Source: Planctomycetota bacterium
GTDB lineage: Bacteria; Planctomycetota; Brocadiia; CAIUPP01
Reading direction: 5' to 3'
DNA: 64,000 nt
Assembly: GCA_022705425.1 (NCBI GenBank)
Contig: JAKJEM010000004.1
Location: 51,938-115,937, forward strand
Shown in pieces: positions 16,732 through 24,303 of the stretch. The translations under genes and the position numbers were made by a program. Below the pieces are notes generated by a model that had not been told where the DNA came from, did not search any database, and was given only the letters and a program-made list of their open reading frames with translations. Within the stretch, counting starts at the first letter, position 1. The number at the start of each line of letters is the position of its first letter.

Positions 16732-18192
16732 TCAGCGGTATTGCACCAGCCGGGCCGCGGCGGCCTGCAAGTTCGGGAATTCCCCGGCCCCCACGGCGGC
16801 CACAAGGGCTGCGCCGGAGGCCGATTCCTCGGTCGAGGCGGGAAGCCGCAGCGGCATGTTGAGCGCCGAACTCAGGATCTCCCCGAAGAGCGGGTTCCGC
16901 CGCACGCCGTTGCCGGAACACACCAGGCTGCCGCGAGGCTTGACGCCGTTCTCGAGCATGTCGGCGTAATAGAGGCGCAGTTGTTCGGCCACCCCCTCGA
17001 GGACCGACCGGGCGAAATGCCCCGGAGTGAAGTTCGCCGGGCTGATGCCGCTCCAGGCCGCGCGCCGGTCGGGATCCAGGCGGGTGCCGGTGAAGAGCGG
17101 CTCGCACTTCAACCCGTCGGCGCCCGGCGGCGCCCCCCGCGCCAGGCGGTTCATCTCGTCGTAGGGGTCCCGGTCGGCCGGCACGTTGAAGAGCGTCTGC
17201 CCCACCGTCCGGAAGAAGTCGCGCAGAAGCTGATAGGAGTACCCCCCGCACAGCGGCGCCCCGACGAGCAGATAGCCTCCGTCAAGGTGCGGGCGCGTAT
17301 CCACCGAGGGCACCGTCAGCAGGAAAGGCACCCACGCGCTGATCTGCGCCCCGGTGCCGATGTTCGCCAGCGCCATCTCGCCGGGATTGGCCACGCTGCC
17401 GGCGAAGCTGGCCTGGTTGTCGCCGCAGGCCACGCAGACCGGCGTGCCGACGGCCAGGCCCGTAGCGGCGGCGGCCTCGGCGGTAACCCCCCCGGCCACG
17501 CTGCACGATTTCATCACGGGCGGAAAGACGTCCTGGCAAAGCCCCAGACGCTCGATGAGCGGACGGTTCCAGCGCCCGGCGGCCACGTCGAAGAGTCCCG
17601 ACCCCGCCGCGTTCGTCGGATCGGTCATGGCCGGTTCGTCCGTCAGGCGCATGACGATGTAGTCGGCCATGAAACTGGCGTGGACCCCGGAGCAGCAGCC
17701 GGAGGAGCGGACGACGCGCTCGTCCCCGTTGGCGGCCATCCAGAAGAGGGTCGAGCCCATATAGCCGGTGGCGGGCGGACAGCCCGTCCGGGCGTAGCCG
17801 CCCAGCCCGGCCAGTTGCATCATCCAGGCGATGTAGTTCCCCTCGCGTCCGGGGGCGCTCTCCTGGCAGCGCTGGTCCTGCCACCCGATGAAGGGCGTGA
17901 TCGGCTTGTTCTCGGCGGAAAGCAGGACCATGCCGTGCATCTGCCCCGTGACGCCGACGGCCGCAATGGGGACCCGGCCCGCCTGCGCCAGGGTGTTTGC
18001 GATGCACTCAAAAACGTGCGACGCCGCGCGCTCCGCGTCCCACTCGCTGCGGCCGCGGGCCTTGTCCGCCGCCGAGGTCGTCTCCGCGTCCACCGCCGTC
18101 TCGTGCTGCGCAATCACCGCCCCCGTCGTCGAATCGAGCGCCAACGCCGCGATCTTCGTCGTGCCCACGTCCACCCCGAGGTAGAAGGCCAT
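16732..18192 (-). CDS. FGGY-family carbohydrate kinase, sedoheptulokinase-like
   Basis: A 486-residue sugar kinase of the ASKHA fold. The phosphate-1 motif is GVDVGTTKIAALALD at the N-terminus; GVTGQMHGMV (about 80-90), WQDQRC, MTDPTNAAGSGLFD and GDNQASFAGS follow, and the phosphate-2/adenosine region is NIGTGAQISAW. The pattern WQD-RC, TG--G-TLFW, NAA, GD-QAS resembles animal sedoheptulokinase (SHPK) more than xylulokinase, which has GGDNAAA here. Substrate is therefore most likely a seven-carbon ketose or a related keto-sugar; xylulose is the alternative. It is followed closely by the NfnB gene upstream on the same strand (3-base gap), so it is probably the last gene of that transcript. Confidence 0.85.
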   Translation of the reverse strand: MAFYLGVDVGTTKIAALALDSTTGAVIAQHETAVDAETTSAADKARGRSEWDAERAASHVFECIANTLAQAGRVPIAAVGVTGQMHGMVLLSAENKPITPFIGWQDQRCQESAPGREGNYIAWMMQLAGLGGYARTGCPPATGYMGSTLFWMAANGDERVVRSSGCCSGVHASFMADYIVMRLTDEPAMTDPTNAAGSGLFDVAAGRWNRPLIERLGLCQDVFPPVMKSCSVAGGVTAEAAAATGLAVGTPVCVACGDNQASFAGSVANPGEMALANIGTGAQISAWVPFLLTVPSVDTRPHLDGGYLLVGAPLCGGYSYQLLRDFFRTVGQTLFNVPADRDPYDEMNRLARGAPPGADGLKCEPLFTGTRLDPDRRAAWSGISPANFTPGHFARSVLEGVAEQLRLYYADMLENGVKPRGSLVCSGNGVRRNPLFGEILSSALNMPLRLPASTEESASGAALVAAVGAGEFPNLQAAAARLVQYR

Positions 18193-18195
18193 TCC

Positions 18196-19602
18196 CTATC
18201 CTCCCATGAGCTGGGCGTGAATCGCCCGCGCGGCGCGCTTGCCCGCGCCCATCGCCTCGATGACCGTCGCCGCGCCGGTAACGATGTCCCCCCCGGCGAA
18301 GACGCGCGCCTTTGAGGTCAGGCCCGTTTCCTTGTCGGCGACAATCGTCCCATGCGACCCGACCTTGAGGTCCGGCGTCGTCGAGGGAATCAACGGGTTC
18401 GGCGTGTTGCCGATGGCGATAATGACCGTATCGAGCTCCACCTCGAACTCCGAGCCGGGCATGGGCACGGGGCGACGGCGACCGGAAGCGTCCGGCTCGC
18501 CGAGCTTCATCCGCAGGCAGCGCATGCCGCGCGTCCGGCCCTGGTCGTCGCCCAGAATCTCGATCGGGTTCGTCAGCAGCTCGAAGCGCACCCCCTCCTC
18601 CTCGGCGTGGTGAATCTCCTCGATGCGCGCCGGCATCTCCTCGCGCGACCGGCGGTACACCAGCCGCACCTCCTCCGCGCCCAGGCGCAGCGCCGTCCGC
18701 GCCGCGTCCATCGCCACGTTCCCCCCGCCCACCACCGCCACGCGCCGGCTGCGGATGATCGGCGTGTCGAAGTCGGGGAAACGATAAGCCTTCATCAGGT
18801 TCGACCGCGTCAGGTACTCATTCGCCGAGTACACGCCGCCGAGATTCTCGCCCGGAATGCCCATGAAGTTGGGCAACCCCGCGCCCGTGCCGATGAAGAC
18901 GGCGTCGAACCCCTCGGCAAGCAGCTCGTCAATCGTCTCCACCTTCCCGATCACCGCGTTCAGCTCGATCTTCACCCCCGCGCGCTTCAGGGCGTCCACC
19001 TCCGCCTGAACGATCGCCTTGGGCAGGCGGAACTCCGGAATACCGTACACCAGCACGCCGCCCGGCGCGTGGAAGGCCTCGAAAATGGTGACCTCGTGAC
19101 CCAGCCGCGCCAGGTCGCCCGCGCAAGTCAGCCCCGCCGGTCCGGCCCCGACCACCGCCACGCGACGCCCGGTCGGCGCGGCCGGAGGCGGCGTCTCCGG
19201 CGCCTGCGCCAGTCCATAGTCGGCCGCAAAGCGCTCCAGCCGACCGATCGCCACCGATTCCCCCTTCTTCGCCAGCACGCACAGCTTCTCGCACTGATCC
19301 TCCTGCGGGCAAACCCGCCCGCAGACCGCCGGCAGGGCGTTGTCGCCCTTGATGATCCGGTTGGCCTCCGCGAAGTCCCCCTCGCGAATCTTGCGGATGA
19401 ACTCCGGGATCCGCACCTCGACCGGACACCCCTGGCGGCACGGCGCCGTCTTGCATTGCAGGCAGCGCGCCGCCTCGATCTTCGCCGTCTCCGGCGGATA
19501 GCCGTAGGGCACCTCGCGGAAGTTCTTGACGCGTTCCTCCGCGCTCTGCTCCGGCATCTTCTGCCGGGGCGCGCGCGCAGGGGGCTTCACCGCTTCGCTC
19601 AT
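18196..19602 (-). CDS. NADPH-binding flavoprotein NfnB / GltD-like (glutamate synthase small subunit family)
   Basis: A 468-residue FAD/NADPH oxidoreductase. The N-terminal domain has two Cys clusters, CLQCKTAPCRQGCP (about 46-60) and CGRVCPQEDQCEKLC (about 92-106), which bind two [4Fe-4S] clusters. A FAD Rossmann motif VAVVGAGPAGLTCAGDLARLGHEVTIFE (about 146-175) and an NADPH motif VVGGGNVAMDAA (about 285-297) follow; the C-terminal ATG motif region is VFAGGDIVTGAATVIEAMG. The next gene upstream encodes the NfnA partner, so this is most likely the large subunit of NADH-dependent reduced ferredoxin:NADP oxidoreductase (electron bifurcation), rather than part of glutamate synthase, whose large subunit is absent here. 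Confidence 0.88.
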   Translation of the reverse strand: MSEAVKPPARAPRQKMPEQSAEERVKNFREVPYGYPPETAKIEAARCLQCKTAPCRQGCPVEVRIPEFIRKIREGDFAEANRIIKGDNALPAVCGRVCPQEDQCEKLCVLAKKGESVAIGRLERFAADYGLAQAPETPPPAAPTGRRVAVVGAGPAGLTCAGDLARLGHEVTIFEAFHAPGGVLVYGIPEFRLPKAIVQAEVDALKRAGVKIELNAVIGKVETIDELLAEGFDAVFIGTGAGLPNFMGIPGENLGGVYSANEYLTRSNLMKAYRFPDFDTPIIRSRRVAVVGGGNVAMDAARTALRLGAEEVRLVYRRSREEMPARIEEIHHAEEEGVRFELLTNPIEILGDDQGRTRGMRCLRMKLGEPDASGRRRPVPMPGSEFEVELDTVIIAIGNTPNPLIPSTTPDLKVGSHGTIVADKETGLTSKARVFAGGDIVTGAATVIEAMGAGKRAARAIHAQLMGG

Positions 19603-19681
19603 GACTCGATTTCACCACGATAACAAGAGGACCGGGACGCCGCGTCCGCCGGGAACCGCTCCCGCCGAATGCGCGCCGGTG

Positions 19682-20518
19682 TCACCCCGCGCCGATCTTG
19701 CACTTGTGCGCCTCAGCGGACGCGCGCTCGAGATCGGCGTAGGTCCGCAACCGCTTCGACAGCAGGTCGAAGTCCACCTGGTGACCGTCGAACTCCGGCC
19801 CGTCCACGCAGACGAACTGCGTCTTGCCGCCCACACTGACGCGGCACCCGCCGCACATCCCCGTCCCGTCCACCATGATCGGGTTCAGGCTCACCACGGT
19901 GGGAATGCCGCGCGGACGGGTGACCTCGCACACCGCGCGCATCAGCGGCACCGGGCCCACGGCCACCACCAGGTCTATCCGCTCCCCGCCGTTCATCATC
20001 CCCTGCAGTATCTGCGTCGGGAAGCCCTTGAACCCGTGCGACCCATCGTCGGTGGCCACCTTCAGGTCGTCGGAGTGCGCGCGCATCTCCTCTTCCAGAA
20101 TCAGCAGGTCCTTCGACCGCGCGCTGATGATGCTCGTGACCCGGTTGCCGATCTCCTTCATCGCGCGCAGAATCGGATAGACCGGCGCAATCCCCACCCC
20201 GCCGCCGATGCAGACCACGTGGCCCACCTTCTCGATGTGCGTCGGGCGCCCCAGCGGGCCCACGACGTCCTGGATCGCCTCGCCTTCGTTCAGCGCCGCC
20301 AGCAGCGCGGTGCTCTTGCCGGCAATCTGGAAGATGATGGTGATCGTTCCGGCTTCCGCGTCGGAATCGGCGATCGTCAGCGGGAAACGCTCCCCGGTGT
20401 CGTTGACCCGCAGAATGACGAACTGCCCCGCGCGCCGCTTGCGCGCGATCTTCGGCGCCAGGACCTCCATCAGGACGACCTTCGGCGCAATCAGTCGCTT
20501 CTTCTTGATAGCAAACAA
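19682..20518 (-). CDS. NfnA / SudB-like ferredoxin-NADP reductase subunit
   Basis: A 278-residue FAD and [2Fe-2S] flavoprotein of the dihydroorotate dehydrogenase electron-transfer type. The FAD fold (GQFVILRVNDTGERFPLTIAD), the NAD site (VCIGGGVGIAPVYPILRAM) and the C-terminal cluster Cys residues (CGGCRVSVGGKTQFVC) are in order. I place the start at the TTG 20518 because GGGAGG lies 8 bases upstream and the family begins right here (LFAIKKKRLIAPKV); an ATG at 20551 lacks a spaced ribosome site. It lies 80 bases before NfnB on the same strand. Together they would couple NADH, ferredoxin and NADPH pools. Confidence 0.87.
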   Translation of the reverse strand: MFAIKKKRLIAPKVVLMEVLAPKIARKRRAGQFVILRVNDTGERFPLTIADSDAEAGTITIIFQIAGKSTALLAALNEGEAIQDVVGPLGRPTHIEKVGHVVCIGGGVGIAPVYPILRAMKEIGNRVTSIISARSKDLLILEEEMRAHSDDLKVATDDGSHGFKGFPTQILQGMMNGGERIDLVVAVGPVPLMRAVCEVTRPRGIPTVVSLNPIMVDGTGMCGGCRVSVGGKTQFVCVDGPEFDGHQVDFDLLSKRLRTYADLERASAEAHKCKIGAG

Positions 20519-20657
20519 CTTACGAGCCTCCCGGAATCTGTGGCGCGCCATCCGCCCCCGGCGGACGGACCGACTCGGGCGCGCTCTGCCATCTTAGCGC
20601 AAAGCGCGACCAAGCTCAACCGCTTTCCGCCCCCCGGACACCCGCCTCGCGTCGCCC

Positions 20658-20936
20658 TCAGTCCATCCCCACCGAGAACATCCGATCGAGGTCGTACTTC
20701 GAGTACGCGCGGAAGGAAATCAGCGTCTGCGTGCGTTCGATCCCCTGAAGCCGCAACAGATGCCCCGTCACGACGTCGGCCACCTCCTCGTTCCCCTTGA
20801 CGCGGACGATCGCCACCAGGTCGAACTGCCCCGCGACGGAGTAAACCTCCGCCACGCCCGCCATTTGCGTCAGGGCATTCGCGGTCTCCTGAATCATCTC
20901 CCGACGGCAGTTGATCAACACGAAGGCTGTGACCAT
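20658..20936 (-). CDS. stand-alone Lrp/AsnC ligand-binding (RAM) domain protein
   Basis: A 92-residue protein equal to the effector-binding domain of Lrp/AsnC regulators without a helix-turn-helix. It shows ALTQMAGVAEVYSVAGQFDLVAIVRVKG, the usual VAGxYDL turn, and ends in a strand with RTQTLISFRAYSKYD. Such stand-alone domains bind amino acids and may modulate full Lrp proteins or enzymes. The ATG at 20936 has AAGGAGCGGAGC before it. It is oriented with, and 139 bases before, the NfnA gene. Confidence 0.88.
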   Translation of the reverse strand: MVTAFVLINCRREMIQETANALTQMAGVAEVYSVAGQFDLVAIVRVKGNEEVADVVTGHLLRLQGIERTQTLISFRAYSKYDLDRMFSVGMD

Positions 20937-21046
20937 GCTCCGCTCCTTTCCCAGAAAACCGACGACGGCATGATACCATACCGGACCGGAACAAGCATAG
21001 ACCGGCGCCGCGGCGGTGGACACGCCGGGGCGGCTGATGTAACGTA

Positions 21047-21074
21047 ATGGACGATGGACGGCGGACGACGGACG
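21047..21074. repeat. 7-bp tandem repeat, four units
   Basis: Units ATGGACG, ATGGACG, GCGGACG and ACGGACG run head to tail, ending 45 bases before the start of the URO-D-like gene. The core GGACG is constant and the first two bases vary. Confidence 0.8.
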
Positions 21075-21119
21075 ACGCCAACAACGTTGGCAGGACTGTC
21101 AACCAGAAGGGAGCCCGCA

Positions 21120-22202
21120 ATGCGCTTGGAGCACAAGCCCGACTTCGACAAGGTTCTGGCCCGTTTCGAGGCGTGGTGGCACTGCGAGTTGCTCGACCGG
21201 CCGCTGCTGACCCTCGGCGTCCGCCCCCCCAAGCCCTTCCCCGAGCCCCTGCTTCCGCCCTACCCGACCCTCCGCGACCGCTGGCTCGACTTCGACGCCA
21301 TCCTGGACCGCTTCGAGGCCGCCCTGCCGCACCGCGTCTTCTTCGCCGACACCTACCCCTGCTACATGCCGAACCTGGGGCCGGAGCTGTGCTCCACCCT
21401 CTTCGGCGCTGAGCTCGAGTTCGGCTCCAACACCAGTTGGTCCGTCCCGATCGGCCGCACGTGCGCCGAAATCGCCCGCATGACGCCCAACTTCGACAAC
21501 CCCTACTGGACCGCCATGCGCCGCGCGACGGACCTCTCCCTGGCCCGCGGCAAGGGCAAGTGGATCACCGCCCTGACCGACCTGCACACCAACGGCGACC
21601 TGCCCGCCTCCCTGCGCGATCCCCAGCAGTTCGCCCTCGACCTGGCCGACGACATCGAGAGCGCCACGGCGGCCGTCGAACACGTGACCGACTTCTTCCC
21701 CCAGATCTACGACGACCTCTGGCGTCGCCTCCACGCCGCAGGACAGCCTGTCACCACCTGGGCGCCCGCTCTCCACGCCGGACGCTGCTACGTCACCAGT
21801 TGCGATTTCATCTGCATGATCTCCCCCGCCATGTTCCAGCGGGCCATCCTCCCCTCCATCGTCCGCGAGATGCGCTTCCTCGAACGCAATTTCTTCCACC
21901 TCGACGGACCCAACGCCCTGCGCCACCTCGACGCCCTCCTGGCCCTGCCGGAGCTCAACGGCCTCCAGTGGACCTACGGCGCCGGCAACGGCCCCGCACA
22001 CCAGTGGATGGACGTGTACCGCAAGGCCCAGGACGCCGGCAAGTGCCTCGAAATCCTGTGCGCGAACCTCGCCGACGCGGAGGCCTTCATCGGCGCACTC
22101 CGCCCCGAGGGCGTCTGGCTCGCCGTCGGCGGCGCCTGCTCCCTCGACGAAGCCCAGGCCTTCCTCCGCAAACTCGAACGCTGGACGCGGCGGACGAAGT
22201 AG
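21120..22202 (+). CDS. uroporphyrinogen decarboxylase (URO-D)-superfamily protein
   Basis: A 360-residue protein with the layout of the URO-D / corrinoid methyltransferase superfamily: an N-terminal helical region (FDKVLARFEAWW), a TIM-barrel core, and late strands such as RNFFHLDGPNALRHLDALLALPELNGLQWTYGAG and KCLEILCANLADAEAF. It lacks the arginine-rich N-terminus used by true heme-pathway HemE to bind porphyrin propionates, so it is more likely a methyltransferase relative of unknown substrate. The ATG at 21120 has AGAAGGGAG upstream. It is transcribed away from the Lrp-like gene. A DUF1638 protein, often seen with corrinoid methyltransferases, lies elsewhere in this window (43.4 kb). Confidence 0.75.
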   Translation: MRLEHKPDFDKVLARFEAWWHCELLDRPLLTLGVRPPKPFPEPLLPPYPTLRDRWLDFDAILDRFEAALPHRVFFADTYPCYMPNLGPELCSTLFGAELEFGSNTSWSVPIGRTCAEIARMTPNFDNPYWTAMRRATDLSLARGKGKWITALTDLHTNGDLPASLRDPQQFALDLADDIESATAAVEHVTDFFPQIYDDLWRRLHAAGQPVTTWAPALHAGRCYVTSCDFICMISPAMFQRAILPSIVREMRFLERNFFHLDGPNALRHLDALLALPELNGLQWTYGAGNGPAHQWMDVYRKAQDAGKCLEILCANLADAEAFIGALRPEGVWLAVGGACSLDEAQAFLRKLERWTRRTK

Positions 22203-22212
22203 GCCCCCCGGC

Positions 22213-23175
22213 TCAGGGCGCCCGACCGGCGGCGGACGGAAGGACGAGTTCCTCCGGCACCAGATCGAGGATCGTGATCTCCGGCCGGCAGAGGAAGCGC
22301 ACGCGCGGGGCCGCATCGCCCTGCAAACCGATGCCGCGATTGACGTAGAGCCAGGTGTCCTTGACGCGGTAGAGCCCGGCTTCGTACTTCTTGTTGAAGG
22401 GGGAGAGCGCGACAAGGGCGCCGTAGCCCGGCAGCCGCACCTGCCCGCCGTGGACGTGGCCGACCAGGCACAGATCGGCCCCGTCGGCAGCGGCGGCCTT
22501 GATGCCCTGGGGCAGATGATAGAGCAGCACGCGCGGCGCGTGGCGCGGCGCCTGCTCGAGGGCCGCCGCCGGCAGCCACTCGGCGAACAGCCGCGCCCCG
22601 GCGATCCACACCTCCGCGCCCCCCGCCCGGACCGGCACGGCGCCCTTGTCCAGCACGGTGACGCCCGTGCCCCCGAAGAGGTCCGCGTCCTTCCAGCGCA
22701 GAACGTCCCAGTTTCCCCGCACGGCAAAGGTCGGGGCAATGCGCGCCAGTTGCGTCATGCAGTCCCGGAAGATCGGCAACCCCTCGATCCGGTTGATGGC
22801 GTCCCCCGTGAAAACAATGGCATCCGGCGACTGCGCGGCCACGAGCTCCGGCAGGACCCCCTCGATCCGGGGAACGGCCTCGCAGTGCAGGTCGGAAATC
22901 TGCGCGATCCGGAAGCGCGCGCCCGGCGGCATGCGCCGGCTCGGGATCGTGACGTACGTAACCTCCGGCCAATAAGGCTCCAGGAAGCCATAGAGCACGC
23001 ACAGCAACCCGCCGAGCGCCAGGAGATAGACCGTCCACCGCCCCGCCACGGCCGCCGGGTGCGGCGAGGGCGTCCGCCCCAGCAGGCGGCGAAGCAGAAG
23101 CGTCGTCGCCCCCACAAACACGGACGCGACGACCGCCAGAAAGAGCAGCAGCACTATCCACTCGCGCCAATACAT
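22213..23175 (-). CDS. membrane-anchored metallophosphoesterase (YaeI/YkuE-like)
   Basis: A 320-residue calcineurin-type phosphoesterase. Two N-terminal membrane segments (about 6-30 and 48-66) anchor it, and the catalytic domain has ISDLHCE (about 94), FTGDAIN (about 122), RGNWD (about 150), a late YHLP and GHVHGGQ (about 239). The usual Asn-His pair GNH is GNW here, so one active-site His is replaced by Trp. YaeI-like enzymes hydrolyse phosphodiesters, including lipid A precursors in some cases; the substrate here is unknown. The start ATG shares one base with the stop of the phosphotriesterase-family gene, so both are co-translated. Confidence 0.85.
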   Translation of the reverse strand: MYWREWIVLLLFLAVVASVFVGATTLLLRRLLGRTPSPHPAAVAGRWTVYLLALGGLLCVLYGFLEPYWPEVTYVTIPSRRMPPGARFRIAQISDLHCEAVPRIEGVLPELVAAQSPDAIVFTGDAINRIEGLPIFRDCMTQLARIAPTFAVRGNWDVLRWKDADLFGGTGVTVLDKGAVPVRAGGAEVWIAGARLFAEWLPAAALEQAPRHAPRVLLYHLPQGIKAAAADGADLCLVGHVHGGQVRLPGYGALVALSPFNKKYEAGLYRVKDTWLYVNRGIGLQGDAAPRVRFLCRPEITILDLVPEELVLPSAAGRAP

Positions 23176-24104
23176 CAGACTCGCGCCCGGAAGGCCAGGA
23201 AACGGCGGGGATTCTCTTCGAGAATGACTTCGAGATCGCGCGCGGACACCCCCAGCGCCCGCAGCCGCGGCGCAAAGCCCGTGAAGACGTGATCGTAGCG
23301 GCGATGCGGCCACACGGCGCGCACCACCCCGCCGCGAATGCGGTAACGGAAGTCCGACGAAAGCAGGATCTGCCGCAGGTGCCCCCGGCGCAGCAGCGCG
23401 ACGATCTGCCCCTGGGCCACGTCGTCGGGAACCACGCGCTCCGACCCGAGGTTCGTGAAGCAGAGCATCCACCCCGCGCGCGCCGCGGCCCGAACGTCCG
23501 GCCAGGCGTTCGCCTCCACGTGCCCCAGCGCCACCTTCTCCGGATCGAGCCGTTGCGCCCGGAAGAAGGCCGCATGCGCGGCCAGGCCGGGGAAGCTGTG
23601 GCACGTGATCGGCGCCCCCGTGCGCCGGTGCGCCGCCACGACGGCGTGGAAGAGCCGCTCGCCCGGCCCTTCCGGCGTCCGATACCCGCTGGCGGCCTTG
23701 AGAATCCCCGCGCGCATCCCCTGCCCGGCGATGCCCTCCTCCACCTCGCGCGTCAGCCGTTCCGCCATGCGGTCCGCGCTCAACCGCGCGAACCACGCCG
23801 GCAGGTACCGCTCCGCGTAGCCCCCCGTCGCGGCGACGACGCGGATGCCCGTCCGCCCGTAAACCCGCCGGAAGAGATCGCCCCAACGCAGATAGCCGAT
23901 GGGCGAAACGTCCGTCAGCAGGTTGCACCCCGTCGCCGCCAGCGTCGCCATGTCGCGGTCCATGCGCGCCCGCAGCCGGCGCAGCGCGTCCGCCGCGCCG
24001 GGAGTGTCCTCGCGCGAAAAGATCAAGTGTTCGTGCGTCAGCGGACGACGCGCCTCGTCCGCAGAGATGTCGCCGACGACGGTACGGATGATCGAGGATG
24101 ACAT
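23175..24104 (-). CDS. phosphotriesterase-family metal-dependent hydrolase
   Basis: A 309-residue amidohydrolase-superfamily protein. Metal ligands appear in order: THEHL near the start (about residue 24), the carbamylated-Lys segment AGILKAASGY (about 136), ITCHSF (about 165), LGHVEA (about 195) and LSSDFRY (about 246). The family includes phosphotriesterases, lactonases and many unassigned hydrolases. The real start is ATG 24104 with AAGGAGAGG upstream. It and the downstream phosphoesterase form a two-gene unit from a promoter at 24154-24183. Substrate unknown. Confidence 0.88.
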   Translation of the reverse strand: MSSSIIRTVVGDISADEARRPLTHEHLIFSREDTPGAADALRRLRARMDRDMATLAATGCNLLTDVSPIGYLRWGDLFRRVYGRTGIRVVAATGGYAERYLPAWFARLSADRMAERLTREVEEGIAGQGMRAGILKAASGYRTPEGPGERLFHAVVAAHRRTGAPITCHSFPGLAAHAAFFRAQRLDPEKVALGHVEANAWPDVRAAARAGWMLCFTNLGSERVVPDDVAQGQIVALLRRGHLRQILLSSDFRYRIRGGVVRAVWPHRRYDHVFTGFAPRLRALGVSARDLEVILEENPRRFLAFRARV

Positions 24105-24153
24105 GACGGCCTCTCCTTCGCGCCCGCCGAATGGCCGCCGGCGCGCTCCGGCC

Positions 24154-24183
24154 ATCATACCCCTCCGCCGGGCGTTGTTCCAA
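24154..24183 (-). promoter_or_regulatory. sigma-70-type promoter of the phosphotriesterase-family operon
   Basis: Minus-strand TTGGAA (24183-24178), 18 bases, then TATGAT (24159-24154). It lies about 50 bases before the ATG at 24104. Confidence 0.55.
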
Positions 24184-24220
24184 GCGACACTTTCCGGCAT
24201 CCGCGTCGCCGACGTCGCGA

Positions 24221-24249
24221 TTGCAGTCCGCCCGGCGTTGCCCTATCAT
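24221..24249 (+). promoter_or_regulatory. sigma-70-type promoter of the GH42 gene
   Basis: TTGCAG (24221-24226), 17 bases, then TATCAT (24244-24249). It is divergent from the promoter at 24154-24183 and lies about 55 bases before the GH42 ATG. Confidence 0.55.
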
Positions 24250-24303
24250 GGCGCGCGGCTCCGGGCCTTCGAGAACCGTTCCTCTTGTCGAAAGGAGAGC
24301 GCA

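Noticed and set aside
16732..18192. Calling the FGGY kinase xylulokinase (xylB)
   Set aside because: The WQD-RC and GDNQAS motifs are closer to sedoheptulokinase than to xylulokinase, and no xylose isomerase is nearby.
21120..22202. Calling this gene hemE
   Set aside because: The N-terminal porphyrin-binding Arg-rich motif is missing and no heme genes are close.
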